Part shown: one piece after another, positions 34,735 to 47,680 of the stretch
Layout: each line of letters starts with the position of its first letter
Position numbering within the stretch: the first letter of the stretch is position 1
Origin: Cordylochernes scorpioides
Taxonomy: Eukaryota > Arthropoda > Arachnida > Pseudoscorpiones > Chernetidae
Length of the DNA: 64,000 nt
Reading direction: 5' to 3'
Assembly: GCA_030710605.1 (NCBI GenBank)
Contig: CP092865.1
Span: forward strand, 30,598,190 to 30,662,189
Made by a program: the position numbers and the translations under genes
Notes under the pieces: generated by a model
Seen by the model: only the letters and a program-made list of their open reading frames with translations
The model's database searches: none
Told to the model about the DNA's origin: nothing

Positions 34735-37529
34735 ACACGTATGATGATGATAAATAACAAGTCAATGACAACAATACTCTTTTGTCAATACACAATAATA
34801 TTTTCAAAACGAATTTTATGTGTAAACGGAGGATAATTATGGTTTAAGACATATTTTTGTACTGCTCAGGAAGATCTATTTTTCTGCTATGCTTTTTTTT
34901 GTCTAGTAAAGGATTCCGTGAGGTTTGAAAAAAAGCTCGTTTTGTATCTTTATAATAAAATAAACATTTCTCCTCTGCTCTCCTTTCGATATACATCTCC
35001 AAGGAAAATTTAAATTAGAAAAAATATATATATAAAATAGGCTCTCTCTGGTTTAATCATTCAAAAAGGTATCTGGAGAACATATTATAAATATCTATTG
35101 TCTTTGTATCTTATGTTTCTCTCGTGTTCTGTTAGTCTGGTCTCTATTGTCCTACATATACAAAGACAGTATATCCCTAATTTACCAACACACCTGCACC
35201 ACTGGATACACATTCAATCTCAAACAAGTAATGGGGGGGGGGGGAGATTGCTGAGGTGAACCAGGTAGTTCCAGGCCGGCAGGGAGTCAGGAAGTAGGGG
35301 CAGGGCTGTCAGGCTGAAGTCTTGTACTCCAAGCATTAATATATATTTCATCCCATTATAATATCTAATATTTTAGATGTAAAACGGTTTGATGCACGCC
35401 CACGAGAGCACATGCCAATAACACATTTTCAATTTTTACTGTACAAAGTTCATCTTTATATTGTACAAAGAAGTATATGCCCGTTGAAAGGCAGAAGTTT
35501 TGCTCGAAAGCTTGCGAAAATAACAATTAAAAGAAACGCTTTACCTTAAAATTGTTTATTCTTTCTTTTTCAAATATTTTCTTGGTAACTTTTACTCACC
35601 TATTATAAAAATTTGAACTTTTATTACAACATTTATTATTATTTAATACCAATTAATATGTTATAATACCTTGATAAAGGTTACCGTTTAGCCAACTGAA
35701 ATATTGGTAAAATAAATGATATTTAAATCCAATAAATGTTTTATTAGTTGAATAAACTATTATATATATAATTAAAAGATGGCAGAAATAGGATAGGAAA
35801 ATCTCTCTAACACATCTTCACAAATTACATGATACTATAAACGTTTCACTCACTAAAAGAGGTTGTATTTTGGTAAGAATCGGTTTTTATAATATTTACC
35901 TCGATACCATCAGTTCTTTTTAAAAGCATTCCTTCACATTGGATCACAAGGGTGTTTATATTCCTTGCTCAATCAGACTCAGCTGCTATTCATTACAGAA
36001 GTACTGGAAAAATTTGATCAGTTTCTTATTGTCCCCTGTGGGGACCTAAATCCAATCCCGTTCGGTATGGAAATTAATTCTAATGGATTTAAACTCCACT
36101 CCATTGTTGACCGCGCCAACATTTAGAGATTAGTTGTCCATAATATAAAAATATCTACATACCGATATTTCAGAATAATATATCTCAATAAATCTGGCCG
36201 CTATCAAATCCAGAGAGATCTAAAACTCTGGCGGATATTGTTTGATATAACTTGTCCTTTCTACTTGTATGGACCTAAAATGGCGGACCTCCTTTCCTCA
36301 TCTGCTCTGAATTACTGTTACGAAGGAAACAAACGACCTTGCATCTTGGAATGCAACTCTTCAGCCCTACATCGGTGACCTCATTTCAGACTCGCTTCAG
36401 CTTAGAAATCCAGAGTTAACTGGTTTTGTGTCAAGTTCAATAAGCAATGGATAGCTAAAGTTTTTCAATACCCGAGGTTTACATTTGATAAGTTTAGAAT
36501 GGATTTTCAAAGCTACTTCTATTGCAGCTAATATAAAATTTCACTTGTTCAATTATAATTCTATATTTTCTTTCCAATTTTAAATTAAGTTGTTTTGAAG
36601 TCACCATTCTCAGACCTTGGACTCTCTAGACTAGGTTGAATCATCAAGTACATCAACCACTGGAGTGACACAACCTCATCAGCATGTTACCATTTGTGTA
36701 ATGATAATAAAATAATGATAATTAAATATTGATTTTGTGTGTGCTTTGATTTTGTATTAGTATCTTGGTTAAAGAAAATCTAACAAACCTGAACAATAGT
36801 AAAGGTGGTGTTTATCAAGACGATATATAGAGAAGAATTCTTCGCTGTGCTTTGCAGTTAAATTTGTTGCGCTTGTAAGACTGTTACCCAACGAATATAA
36901 ACATTTATTTTTAGATATTCAAATCACATTAGGTTAAATTAGCAGATAGCTATGTTGTAATACATATACACGAATTAATTTCGTAGAGTGTAAGACTCTT
37001 GTTCTACCCGCCGAACGTAGTACAAACCACATCTACGTGAGGTTCATAACTCGGTCGTTTTAGACTAATAAATCGTCTTTTTTAGGTGATATGGAATGGA
37101 AAAAGGGTTTGAACACATCCAAAAACTTCCTAAAACTATTTTTTAAATTTTAAAATGGTTTACCCAATCTTAATTATTCCTGAAATAATTTGTGTAAATG
37201 CCATTTTACGATTTAATTCCCCTCCCCCGAAATGTTAAAAATAATAACATATCTATTGTTATTAGCCTATGTTATATATAAGGTGTGGGTGATTATTAAG
37301 CTGAGATACAAGACTCTATTTTAATAAATGATATTTTCAAATAAGACAATATGAACGTTATTATATTCATATACATAATCTAAGCGTTTAAATATTGTAT
37401 AATTTAACCTGGCCTTAGAACACTTGATTCGAATTTATTTTATAAAGCGAACTTTATCAGAAAGTTCTTTGAAATATTTTTTTCAAAATATTGGATAGTC
37501 TTATCAAGTAACGAATCGCTATTAAATTT
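34735..37529. other. AT-rich intergenic DNA with element fragments
   Basis: Holds a G12 run at 35233-35244 with a GC-richer patch after it, a CTCGAAAGCTTGCGAAA motif near 35501 resembling the ends of Penelope-like repeats, and a half-copy of the 11728 MITE at 35655-35745. Coding-like text near 36290-36400 is too short to assign. No gene called. Confidence 0.45.
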
Positions 37530-38375
37530 TGTTTAAAAGTCGGTAAAAGAGCTTCAGAAAGGAATGCTTAAATAAAGAGGGGTATGGATATGAATCTTAT
37601 AGTAGATCAAAAGTTATCAATTGGTACGCCAACTTGAAAAATGGAAAAACAAATCCCTTCGACGAAGTTCGAACTGATCCTCCATGCATAATCAGAAACC
37701 AGGTAAATATCGATCAGATCAAAATTCTTTTGCGAGTAACCACTAGAATGACAATCAGGAAGATTTGCGGACAATTAGAGATACCGTACGGGGGTTGATG
37801 CAATCAATAATAATCGAAGAATTGAATAAAGTAGCAGCTCGGTTTGTCTGTAAATTGTTAACAATTGAACAAGAGGCTAGACTTTAAAGATGTGAAGTCC
37901 TTTTGGAAAGCTACCTGAATAATTCAGACATGCTGGAACAAATAATCACAGGTGTTAAGACATGGATTTACAGGTATGACCCGGATATAAAATACCAGTC
38001 AAGTGAATATGTTGAAGGAGAACCCACAAGGCCCAAAATATCAAGAAGAACAAAATAAAAGATCAGAAGTTGATTAATTTTTTCGATCATAAATGTCTTG
38101 TTTACTATTGATATTTTAAAGGTTCAACAATAACACAATACCTAGTATCTGATATTTGTCGTTGTACACGTGAAGAGATTAGACTCAAGAAATCTGAATT
38201 ATTAGAACAAAAAATTGGATCCTGTTACACGATAATGCTCAACCCTCACAAGGCCGTTGCTAAATACTAGGCGAATAACGAAGACCCTGAACTTCCTCAC
38301 GCTCCCTATTCCCCTGAAATCTCTCCCTCTGACTTTCTTCACTTCCCTCAGGTAAAATATCCTTAAAGGGTAAAT
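37530..38375 (+). pseudogene. Decayed mariner transposase
   Basis: Pieces in all three forward frames line up with a mariner transposase in order. They are KVGKRASE and GYGYESYSRSKVINWYANLKNG (the N-terminal helix-turn-helix, about 37540-37655), then MTIRKICGQLEIPYG (37749-37795), then FFDHKCLVYY (about 38080), then LHDNAQP with the second catalytic Asp (near 38226), then PHAPYSP and SPSDF with the third Asp (38298-38340). The D-type third residue in SPSDF marks mariner rather than Tc1. Numerous stops and indels make it dead. Terminal repeats were not found. Confidence 0.8.
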
Positions 38376-38784
38376 AATTTTATGGTATAAGTGCAATTAT
38401 AGAAATTTCGAGAGATTTTAAAGAATCAATCCCAAAAAATGAATTTCCTCTATGTGTGTATAGCAGATAAAAAAGATGGAAACGTTTTTGTGTAACGCGA
38501 GAATAATACTTTGAAGACTACGATTGTTATATTTGTGTATCTACTATAATAATATAGTGTAGTATATAATATAGTATTGTACTATAATAATCAACCTTGT
38601 TTCTCTACTTGATTATACCGTATATTAATATAGGAAATAGCTAATTACTTCGTTTTTGTCAGTGTTCTATTTATAAATAAAGTTATATTACAGACCTCGT
38701 GTATATATAAAGGACGTAATATTCATACGCTATTTTGAATGAAGTTAAGGTTGCATGACTTGTTTTTCTCTCTGGTTTCTTTGA

Positions 38785-38936
38785 GCGAGATTTTCCTCGG
38801 TGCAAGGTTGATCTAAAGCGGATTTTCCTCGGTACATGGTTAATCCAAAGCGGATTTTCCTCGGTACATGGTTGATCTAAAGCGGATTTTCCTCAGTACA
38901 TGGTTGATTTAGAGCGGGATTTTCCTCGGTACATGG
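38785..38936 (+). repeat. 32-bp tandem repeat, five copies
   Basis: ATTTTCCTCGG landmarks occur at 38790, 38822, 38854, 38886 and 38919 within the unit AAAGCGGATTTTCCTCGGTA plus CATGGTTGATCT. Directly after it (38937-39000) comes a stretch similar to the middle of the Helitron-like element at 45650-45710. Confidence 0.9.
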
Positions 38937-40559
38937 TGGAAAATTAGGGAAGACCAACTTCGGGATGAGACAACAATTTATTTCAGGCAAGAACAAACTA
39001 TGAGTGATAAACAAAAGATAAGCAAAAGAGGGAAGTGTACAGAGAGAGAGAGTATCAAAATATAAACGTAAAAATAATACTCTGCTAATAAAATAATAAA
39101 TACTTTATTACAATATTATATTGTTGCATTATGCTTGAATCTCTCTCCATTTATTCAAAGTAATCAATGGTATTTTAAATTTATTTTAAACAGATTTTGT
39201 ACCATAAGTAACATTCCTTTTTATAATAACATTCCTTTTTTAGCATTGTTATTGTTTATATCTTGATTATTGAATTGTGAGAGAGGGCATGGATGTGCTT
39301 AGACTCAAGATCATCAACTACGAGGAAGACAATAAATAAATGAACAATTTAAAAAGGTAATTTAATTTTTATTCACTTCATTTACATCTTTTTTGTTTTA
39401 ATTATGGCAACCCATTCTGTGTATAAAACCGAGAAGGAAAAAATCAATGTAGATCACCCTAAAAAGTTGTAACATAGTGTAAAAATTGGTGGAGAGATGC
39501 CGAGTATAAAAACATTTAATTCTTTGTTTCAGACGTTTCGGTAGCCCGCTGTCACCTTTTTCAATGATAGAAAATATAATAAAGGGATAAGTTTCTTAAC
39601 TCCGCTTTTGCCGGTCCCAAGTCCGGATGAAAAAGAAGAGGGAGAGCAGTAAAAAGCTTCCTAAAAACCCTCGGCTCAGCTGTCCGGCTGATAGTACCCT
39701 GTAAAGGCTCCAGGTATACAGTATGAACTCCATGTTAGGAGCGGCTGAACATGGCGTCTATTCCTCATGTCATAGGCGGCCATTTCATATTGGAGCTAAG
39801 TCGGCCTGATACTGAATAGAGCTCCCAGTCTTAATGACAAAGGTAGACATATTTTTACTTCACCCAGTCATGTAAGAAAGAAGAAGAAAAGTTTCTTTAT
39901 CAGTTGTTATTACTTAAAATCTCTCAAGTTTGCGGGTTTATCAGTCCTTCGACGGAAGTGTAACACGTTATTACTAAGAAATAAATAATAATAAATAAAA
40001 TAATTTATTTTGTATTTAATAATATCGAGTTATTCAATATTTTGATGAACGAATTGTTAATCTTTTCCGAGTTTTTTGTTTCGAAGCACACAGCAGGTCA
40101 CGTGCTTCAGGTGTTGGTCCATCGAAATATTGATTAAATAAAACTTATTAAATCCAAAATAAGCCTTATTTTCAAATATTTTATATTAAAGGGTTTTCAT
40201 CTATCTCAGATAATATTTATATAATAGTAAAATGGGTCAATAAATGAAATAAAATGTGATAAAAAGGGAGTTCTAATGTCCACAGAAATCATCTTCTTTA
40301 CCAAATACTTGAATTCCGAGGCATGTTTCTCGTCTGCCAGTCTTTCCGAGGGTAAACAGCTTAAATATATCGCTATATATCAATTATGACGTATTAGCGC
40401 GACAACCGTTATGTGAGAAATTGTTTTCGTTAAGATTTAAGAGTTTCATTCGTCGTTTGAAATGTTTAAACTATTGCATTTTTTCTTCTCTTTTAATAAT
40501 AATGATAAATGAACAATTTTGATGTAAATATTTGATTGCAATGTTTATTTTTCTCTCTT
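38937..40559. other. Intergenic DNA with old element fragments
   Basis: 38937-39000 resembles Helitron-like sequence (AAAATTAGGGAAGACCAACT). 39640-39900 is GC-richer and shares a block with 18880-18930 in reverse, so it is probably a LINE 3' region. No gene. Confidence 0.45.
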
Positions 40560-40720
40560 TCTTCGTGTTAATATCATATAACTATTATTTACGGTCTATA
40601 ATATTTGTATATAGACAAATGTAGAAGCATACATGTATATGACAACCTAAGTGTCTCTAGGGAGACTTAGAGCTTTAATTTGATATAAATAAATCTCTTA
40701 TAAGAAATTCGAACTATTTT
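40560..40720 (+). mobile_element. LINE 3' end fragment, opposite orientation
   Basis: Matches, in reverse complement, the LINE 3' sequence found at 1665-1945 and 46270-46400 (AAGTGTCTCTAGGGAGACTT, with ATACATGTATATGACA before it). Only the tail is preserved. Confidence 0.6.
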
Positions 40721-40773
40721 AGACACGTATGAATTTTACAAAAAATATATACTACTATCTATTGACAAATTAA

Positions 40774-41082
40774 ACTGACGAAATCGTTGAGAAGGTCGAC
40801 AATGATGAGCCAGCCTCTCCCATTAATTTTGTGTATACTCTTTGCATAAAATTGACCCATGAACGCGACTCGAGGCCAATCTCCGATTTGGGGATCTCAG
40901 AGGAAGACATCATAGAAGCGATCATATACCCCGAGGATAGGAAGCCTCTCCTAAGGCACCTTTCCACTCGGAAGAAAGACATTCTCGCTGGATTTATCAG
41001 CACTGCAATCGAGCGCGCTCGGGACTCACATCCTTTCATACGTGAGGGTTTATCCGCGCTCAGGAAGATGTTACCCTCCTGA
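40774..41082 (+). pseudogene. Exon-like coding fragment joined to a dispersed repeat
   Basis: One frame is open for 102 codons from after a TAA (40771) to a TGA (41080-41082). From 40831 it reads as convincing protein: LTHERDSRPISDLGISEEDI, then YPEDRKPLLRHLSTRKKDI, then IERARDSHPFIREGLSALRK. It is amphipathic, charged and helix-rich, with GC content well above the flanks. The first 57 bp are a reverse copy of the dispersed family core seen at 9303 and 51965, read in frame by chance or by exonisation. There is no ATG near the start. It may be a host exon fragment carried by a transposon. The family is not recognised. Confidence 0.4.
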
Positions 41083-41109
41083 CAGAGTCCAGACGACCCT
41101 CGATGAGGG

Positions 41110-42180
41110 CACCGCCTGATGTGAATTATATAATTGTAAAAATTTAATTTTTCTTCCTCTCCGGAATGTAAATATTGACCAATAGTCAATAAAACTCCTT
41201 TTAATTGTCGTTAGCATTATATATAGTAAAAAATATAATTTAAAATATAACTAAGTAGCAGATTCAATAAAAATGGTTTTAGAGATAGGTCGCACCTTAT
41301 GTACCATATGTATAAAAGGACAAAGATCGGGAAATTGGTTCTACCTTCAATAAATATATATCTCTTACCCTCTGCAACATCTTTGTACACTATTATTATC
41401 AGAAAATCTTTATTGTCTTTATAATGTCTGATACATCTTTTGTTGTTTATTTGCGAACCGCCAAAGTGACAAAAACAAATCAAAAGGGGATGATGATAAC
41501 CTGCGTCTTGCAGATTAACATTTTCATAGAAACATATATATACATATTTATTGCTAGCTATATATTACCCTCAGTATCAGAATTTAAGATTTATAAAAAA
41601 CAGTATTATATAACGTTTTTTTTTTTTTAATTTTAAATATGTGTTAAAATTTGTAGTTTAATAATTTATTAAAAAAGGAAATTCATAAAAATTAACGAGT
41701 TTTCTTTTATTGTGTGTGTTTTTGAAAATTTATAAAATTTCAAAAATTAAATTGCTCAAAGATTTAGAAAGCTCAAATTGTTTCAAAAAGTACATTGTGT
41801 TCTAAAGACCGAATTAACGTATTTTCACATTTTATAATGATTCGATTTTAAAATTTAATATTCTAGAAAAATATATATTTCAGAATTTAAAACAGGTCTA
41901 AGAACTATATTTATTTGTAAGTTCCTGTTTTAAAAGAAAGAAAATTAAAATACAATAGACACAGATGTATCCTATATATGGGTCATTTTCGTCAGTTGTA
42001 AGACGTATTCCATTTTTATTGTTATACAAGTTTAAAACACTAGTTTTATCTCTTCTATTATAGAATGTATAATAAATTAACAATAAGACACCTACCCCAT
42101 TAAAATTGACAGAATTTATGTTTATAATACAATATAATGTGGCCTATGATTGTAGAAACGACATTTGAAAATTATCGAAG
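41110..42180. other. AT-rich intergenic DNA
   Basis: No gene or clear repeat recognised. Confidence 0.5.
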
Positions 42181-42315
42181 CTTAGGAATGAGGTATGAAA
42201 GGATGAATTGTGAAGAGTAATGATAAACGAAAAATAAAGTGTTCAGGGATGGGAACTTTATTTTTCCGTTTATCATTACTCTTCACAATTCATCCTTTCC
42301 TACTTCATCCCTAAG
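42181..42315. repeat. Long inverted repeat (fold-back), arms about 58 bp
   Basis: AGGATGAATTGTGAAGAGTA on the left pairs with its complement on the right, extending to ATAAAGT/ACTTTAT around a 13-nt loop. There are a few mismatches at the outer ends. It is a probable MITE. No coding. Confidence 0.8.
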
Positions 42316-43377
42316 GTTGGAAATATTCGTTATTTCTCCTTAAAATAAATTACGATTTTTCGTTCAAAAGAAACATCATTTTCAAATGTTGTTTCTACAG
42401 AATTTAGGTTTATCAGTGTAAAACCTTCCAAACGATCTCTTCATTTTGAATAACTAGACCATTAAAATTGTTGTACTTATAATTTTTTATTTGTATCGTC
42501 TGTGATTTTATATAGTTTATCTTCCCACAAGCCCTATTGAATTTATAATAAATTCTACAAGGCCGCAGTCACCGTTCGGAGGAGATTAATAGAATCGCTG
42601 AATGTCATGGGTCCATTTGGCTGATTCCACACTCGCTTTTTCAGTGATACGCTAACATATGCACGGTGGATTCTGTGGCCACTGGACATGTGTCGGACCT
42701 GGAGACTTCTGTTGAGTTCTGCGCTGACTGGAGTATAGGAATACCATCTATGCTTCCTTCCTGTGATAAATCTGAATAAGACTAGTAGTCTTAATAAAGC
42801 TGTATGTGTGTGTGAATTTATAATGATTGTGTTTTAAATTTTCTTTTTGAATATAAATTCAATGAAAAATTATCGTTGAGAGAGATAGTGAAAATATATT
42901 TGCAATTTCTCAATAATGATGTTGGTCAAAGTTTGAAAGAAATAATAAATACGAACGTTAAATCGGAATTCCCTTTACTGTGTATATGTATGTGAGGTCT
43001 GTTACATTGAATTATATGGATATATAATGTCATTTTTAACCAATTCTAGCATCCATACAGTTATAATATATACAGTAATATAATTAAAATACACAAATGA
43101 TTTCTTGAAGTGTAATAATATTAAATATATTCACACACAACAAACGCACATTTAAGAACCTTTAAGAAAGTCGTAAGAATGTTTTACTGATTTATTTATA
43201 TTGTTTTATAGATTGTGTTTTGCATTATTTCGTGTAACCAATTACTTTTTTCATTAAATTCATCAACTTCGAATAGTTTTATTCTTTAAAATATGGTACA
43301 GATTGAGTCTATATATAGTAGGTCATTTTTGAGGTCCAGGGCATCTCAATTCTATAGTACTTCTTTCCCGCAGAATT
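42316..43377. other. AT-rich intergenic DNA
   Basis: No gene. 42600-42820 shares motifs with 13740-14060 (see that entry), suggesting one retroelement family. Confidence 0.45.
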
Positions 43378-43735
43378 TCATTCTACTGAAAAACCTTTTA
43401 TATATACTATTATTGTGCCTTCTACATGCTTTAGGATAAGCATTTTGAGGCATAACTCATAGTTAGGAGTCTCCAAGCGCCCGCCGCAATGGAGGGCCAA
43501 GGAGAGGGCTGGAGAGGCGACGGCGAGGCCGTGGGCACCCCGGGGAAGAGGAGGGCGAGTGCGCGCCAGATTTTGAGGGAACCAAGGCAGCACCAAGCAC
43601 AACTAAGGCGCCGCAGGCTCAAAAATATTTAAGGGATCATTTCAGGGAACAAGATCAAGCGATCAAGACCCAGATCTCAGGAGGTCTGGCTTCTATCGTC
43701 TGGCTTTTATCCTACTGAAAAACCTTTTATACCGT
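43378..43735. other. GC-rich island between short direct repeats
   Basis: CTACTGAAAAACCTTTTATA occurs at about 43383-43402 and again at about 43713-43732, framing 310 bp that includes a sharply GC-rich patch (43478-43620). A small plus-strand ORF (43489-43632, ATG to TAA, 47 codons: MEGQGEGWRGDGEAVG... ending in a basic RRRR stretch) and minus-strand open frames overlap there. GC-rich DNA makes such frames common, and I have no homology to favour one. It could be a captured host fragment. Confidence 0.4.
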
Positions 43736-44672
43736 ATATATATATATAAAGCTAAGGACTTGTGGTGCCATCTGTTGAGTATTTTTGTAACTATTGAAAG
43801 TTATTTTTGAGGCTGAAGGAGTTGTTAGTTTGTTTTTTGTTTTGTTCTGTTTTTTGTTTTATTATTTTAATTTTATATTTTGAAAAAATGATAAAAACCT
43901 ATTTTATTTAAATAATTAGAAAAACATCTAGGCATTAGCCTGTAACACATTTATATCTAAACCAAATGTTCAATTATATTTGGAAATACATTTAGCTTAA
44001 TAAAATAATAATAAATATTTAATATTATATAAAGGAGAAAATAGTGTGATATTTAAACAAAACGATGACAAAAGAATCCTTGATGAAAAATAGTTTACTA
44101 AGCTGCCGCTAAGTGGCGCTAGAGGTTCAGGAACATAACAGACGAATTTAGTAGATATTTTCTATAAAGAATGCGTTATTTATTTAAATAGATGTACAAT
44201 GTTCGGAATATTTTCTATAATATTTAAAATATGTTTTTGATTTAACCAGCGCACATGATATATTTAACATCTTTTACTCTTGCTCGTTTACATTTGGTTA
44301 AGATAGCTTCTCATTTCACTTTTATCTTCTTATTATTGCCATTACGAGTTGATGGAAGGTGAAAGACAATTTCAGACCTAAAGTTACAAAAATAGCTATA
44401 TCATTTCGATATAAATTTAATATGCTCAGATCATAAAATCAATTTATAGATATTTTCTCCATCATAATAACATATCAGAGATGGGTAAAAGCTTCAAAAA
44501 AAAAAAATTAGTAAGTCCGTTGCTCTAATAAAATTGGGAATGTACATGACCTAGAATCTACTCTATTCCCTGAACAACTTTCTGTAGCCATATACCATTA
44601 AGATATCCTATTTATTGAAGACTTAATAAAGATTGTCACTCTCCTGCAAATAATATCAGACAATTTTACCAA

Positions 44673-45225
44673 TCTATAATAATAAAATGGAAATTTCATA
44701 AGTTGACATGACTAAAAACTTTCGTTACAATGCATCAATTTCAACCAATTTTTCAACATTTATGTAAAACGAGATGGAGCAGGTTTTGCTTAACATCAAA
44801 ATATATTTCCTAACATTAACATGCGTAACTTCGCTGTTATCGATTAAATACAAAAAAAATCAACAGAGTTAATTTTATTTATATATAAATACAAAATTAA
44901 ATTTCAACAGAGTTAATTTTTTTACACACTAGCTAATAATCTCAATCTAAAAAATATTCAATAAAAGCAATTTTAAGATAATTATCATGTTTCTAATTTC
45001 GCCTAACAAATATACAAATTTATAGTGACCAACATATGCAAATTTTATCTTTGTTTTAATTTAACTTGATATCGTAAACATATACATCCATTGTAAGCAT
45101 TTTTCTGTTCACCTTCCGTGGTTTCTCTTTCCTCTGATAGTTTTTAGGTGTAGTATATTTTCTTATTACTAGACTACAAACATTCCCTCGAGAAAAACCT
45201 GGGTGAAGCCGGGTACATCCGCTAG
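44673..45225 (+). mobile_element. Helitron-like element 1 (non-autonomous)
   Basis: Begins TCTATAATAATAAAATGG directly after an A, and ends with a hairpin-forming CCTGGGTGAAGCCGGG stretch, then TACATCCG and CTAG before a T. TC at the 5' end, a hairpin about 10 nt before a 3' CTAG, and an A/T target are the Helitron signature. The 553-bp interior is non-coding. The next Helitron begins directly at its end. Confidence 0.7.
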
Positions 45226-46086
45226 TCTATATACATAATGTATATAAATATATGTATATAAAATTGAATGTGTGTATATAAATATACACATGTAGGCTAC
45301 ACATATGGCAATGAGAAGCTATCTTATATATATATCTTATATATATATTATATGGCAATGAGAAGCTATCTACATATGGCTACACATGGTATATAAATAT
45401 ATGTATATAAAATTGAATGTGTGTGTGTGTCTGTTTGTCCTTTATGCCTGACCAAACCACTCATTGGAACGCCATGAAACTTTGGGAAGTTATTTAGTAT
45501 AGTACTGGGAAGGTTTCTAGCAAATAAAATTTTTGAAATAACTTTTCGCTTTAAAATAATCAAGCTAAATATTCTAATTTATCTGTTATATTTCAACAAT
45601 CTGCTCTAAATATTATCATGATGATACGATGATTTTGTAATGTAGAAAATTAGGAAAGACAAAATTCAGGATGACACGGCAATTTATTTGAGACAAGAAT
45701 AATGATACAATTCCAAGGCAAGATACTATTCCTTTAACTTCCAATTACCGAGGGAACCAATTAATATTGATTTTATTCAACTTATCGAGTATTTTTCAAG
45801 GGACCGGGAAAAAATGTTCACTTTATTGAGAGATTCGTTAGACAAACCTTTACTCGGGTAAAACCCGGGCGAAGCCGGGTACGTCCATACAAGAATAATG
45901 ATACAATTCCAAGGCAAGATACTATTCCTTTAACTTCCAATTACCGAGGGAACCAATTAATATTGATTTTATTCAACTTATCGAGTATTTTTCAAGGGAC
46001 CGGGAAAAAATTTCACTTTATCGAGAGATTCGTATGACAAACCTTTACTCGGGTAAAACCCGGGCGAAGCCGGGTACGTCCGCTAG
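45226..46086 (+). mobile_element. Helitron-like element 2 with duplicated 3' end
   Basis: Starts TCTATATACATAATG immediately after the CTAG of element 1 and ends CTAG at 46083-46086. The 5' region carries a duplicated ATATGTATATAAAATTGAAT segment (about 45252 and 45399). The last 196 bp are present twice in tandem (45693-45888 and 45889-46086). Each repeat ends with the ACCCGGGCGAAGCCGGGT hairpin and TACGTCC, but only the second has the CGCTAG terminus. It shares its 5' half with the minus-strand element at 7990-8592. No Rep/helicase is present. Confidence 0.75.
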
Positions 46087-46269
46087 TATTATATAAGAAT
46101 ATCTAGCTAGAGATTCGTATCGGAGGGAATTGGATTCAATCCTGGAGTTTTTGGACATTTCTATATTTTATATACATTTAAGAATAGAATTAGAACTAAA
46201 TCAGAGAGTAAAGGTTTAAAAAATAGAATGGGGCAATAAGAAAGGGACTTGAATTGAAAGGAAATAGAG

Positions 46270-46750
46270 ATAAATATGTTTTTTTATTTCAATTTAAAGC
46301 GTTATATTCCCCTAGGGAAACTTGCGCTGTCATACATGTATGCCTTTACATTTTTCTATGCATTTATATTTACAATAATTTTTGGCCGTAAAGAATAGTC
46401 AAATAATAGAGAAAGATATATATAAAAAAGAGAACAGAGAACTGTGTAAAAAAGAAAGAAATTACTGGCAATATCTACAATCAACATAATATAAATTATC
46501 AGTTTCTTAAAATATATTTGTTGCTATATAATTCAAAATATAGCTACAAAAGATATTAAATTTAATATACATTTCTTTACTAGAAATTGAAGTACTTGGA
46601 TCTGTTACAATAAAATTTTTGTCGATTCTATATTCTTGAAAAACAGGACAATCCATTAAAAGATGTATTGAGGTTTGTTCCTCATGTCCATAAAAAAACT
46701 CGAGTCTTCCACTGCTTTATTTTTAAAAAGATTCTGTAATTTTCATAAAT
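46270..46750 (-). pseudogene. Jockey-like LINE C-terminal fragment and 3' UTR
   Basis: On the minus strand 46740-46560 reads SSFFYGHEEQTSIHLLMDCPVFQEY. This is the C-terminal zinc-knuckle region of a jockey-like LINE, with the H-x4-C half intact and the first Cys pair lost (FFYG where the 61.7-kb copy has CFCG). A 3' UTR follows to an A-rich tail at about 46275. It is the best-preserved 3' end of the family in the window. It is 5'-truncated, as most LINE copies are. Confidence 0.75.
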
Positions 46751-46759
46751 ATAAATGAA

Positions 46760-47680
46760 TTGAAAATTATGAAATATTTTGGCATGTTTTAAGGGAAGAA
46801 GCTTTGATATATATATTGGAGGCGCTATTACCACGTGCTTTTCTCCCCACATTGATGAAATTTGGCGTAGTGCTAAACAATTTGAGCCTTAGTTTTGACT
46901 TAGGTTAATATAGCTACAGTACAAGCTAATGAAACCATAAAACATCCATTTTATTTCACATTACAAACATTTTATAAAGAAGCTTGCCCCTCCTCGCTGT
47001 ACGAGCATATATTAGAGAGAGAGATTTATGCATCCGTGTTATGTACATCTAAGACAGATATCTACAAAAATAAACTAATACTCCCTGTAATATACCTTAT
47101 AATAATATTATAATCTACTCTGTTTAATTAATTTATTTTTGATTGTTTGGATTTGGCAGTACTGTAATTATTGTTGTTGTTAAGAATCTATTAAAAAAGT
47201 GTATGTTTGACATTAGAAAGATATATAATTAAAATTTGTTTATTAATTTAATAAAGCATATTTATTTATTTATTCGAAGGAACATCACACTCCCAATGTT
47301 TCAAAACTTCAAACACTGATTTACCTCAACAAATATTATGTGATTAGGGCCATGGTTATATTCAGGCATACTATTTAAATGTATTGAAAGAAGACCCAAC
47401 TTGCTCCCAATGCTAAAGTGAGGATCAAACCTCCTTTTCACTTGTCCAAACTTACGATATCAAAGATTCCTGTCAGTGATATTTTTAATGATCACCAACC
47501 TTAGTCCAGCATCCCTAGATAATCTCCTAAGAAATGAAACTACAAGGCGCCATGCATGAATTGGACTTCCACTGGTATTGTAAATAAAAGTAATAAGACT
47601 TAGGTCAGAAGGACCTACCGGTTAGTTTCGAATTCTATGTGCTCCAGGAACCCGAGTTGAATAATCAAATAATAAAAATG
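46760..47680. other. Intergenic DNA
   Basis: No gene recognised. Moderately AT-rich. Confidence 0.5.

Noticed and set aside
43378-43622. Minus-strand Pro/Ala-rich ORFs
   Set aside because: Two overlapping frames are open at once in a GC-rich patch. There is no domain, and a plus-strand frame is open too.
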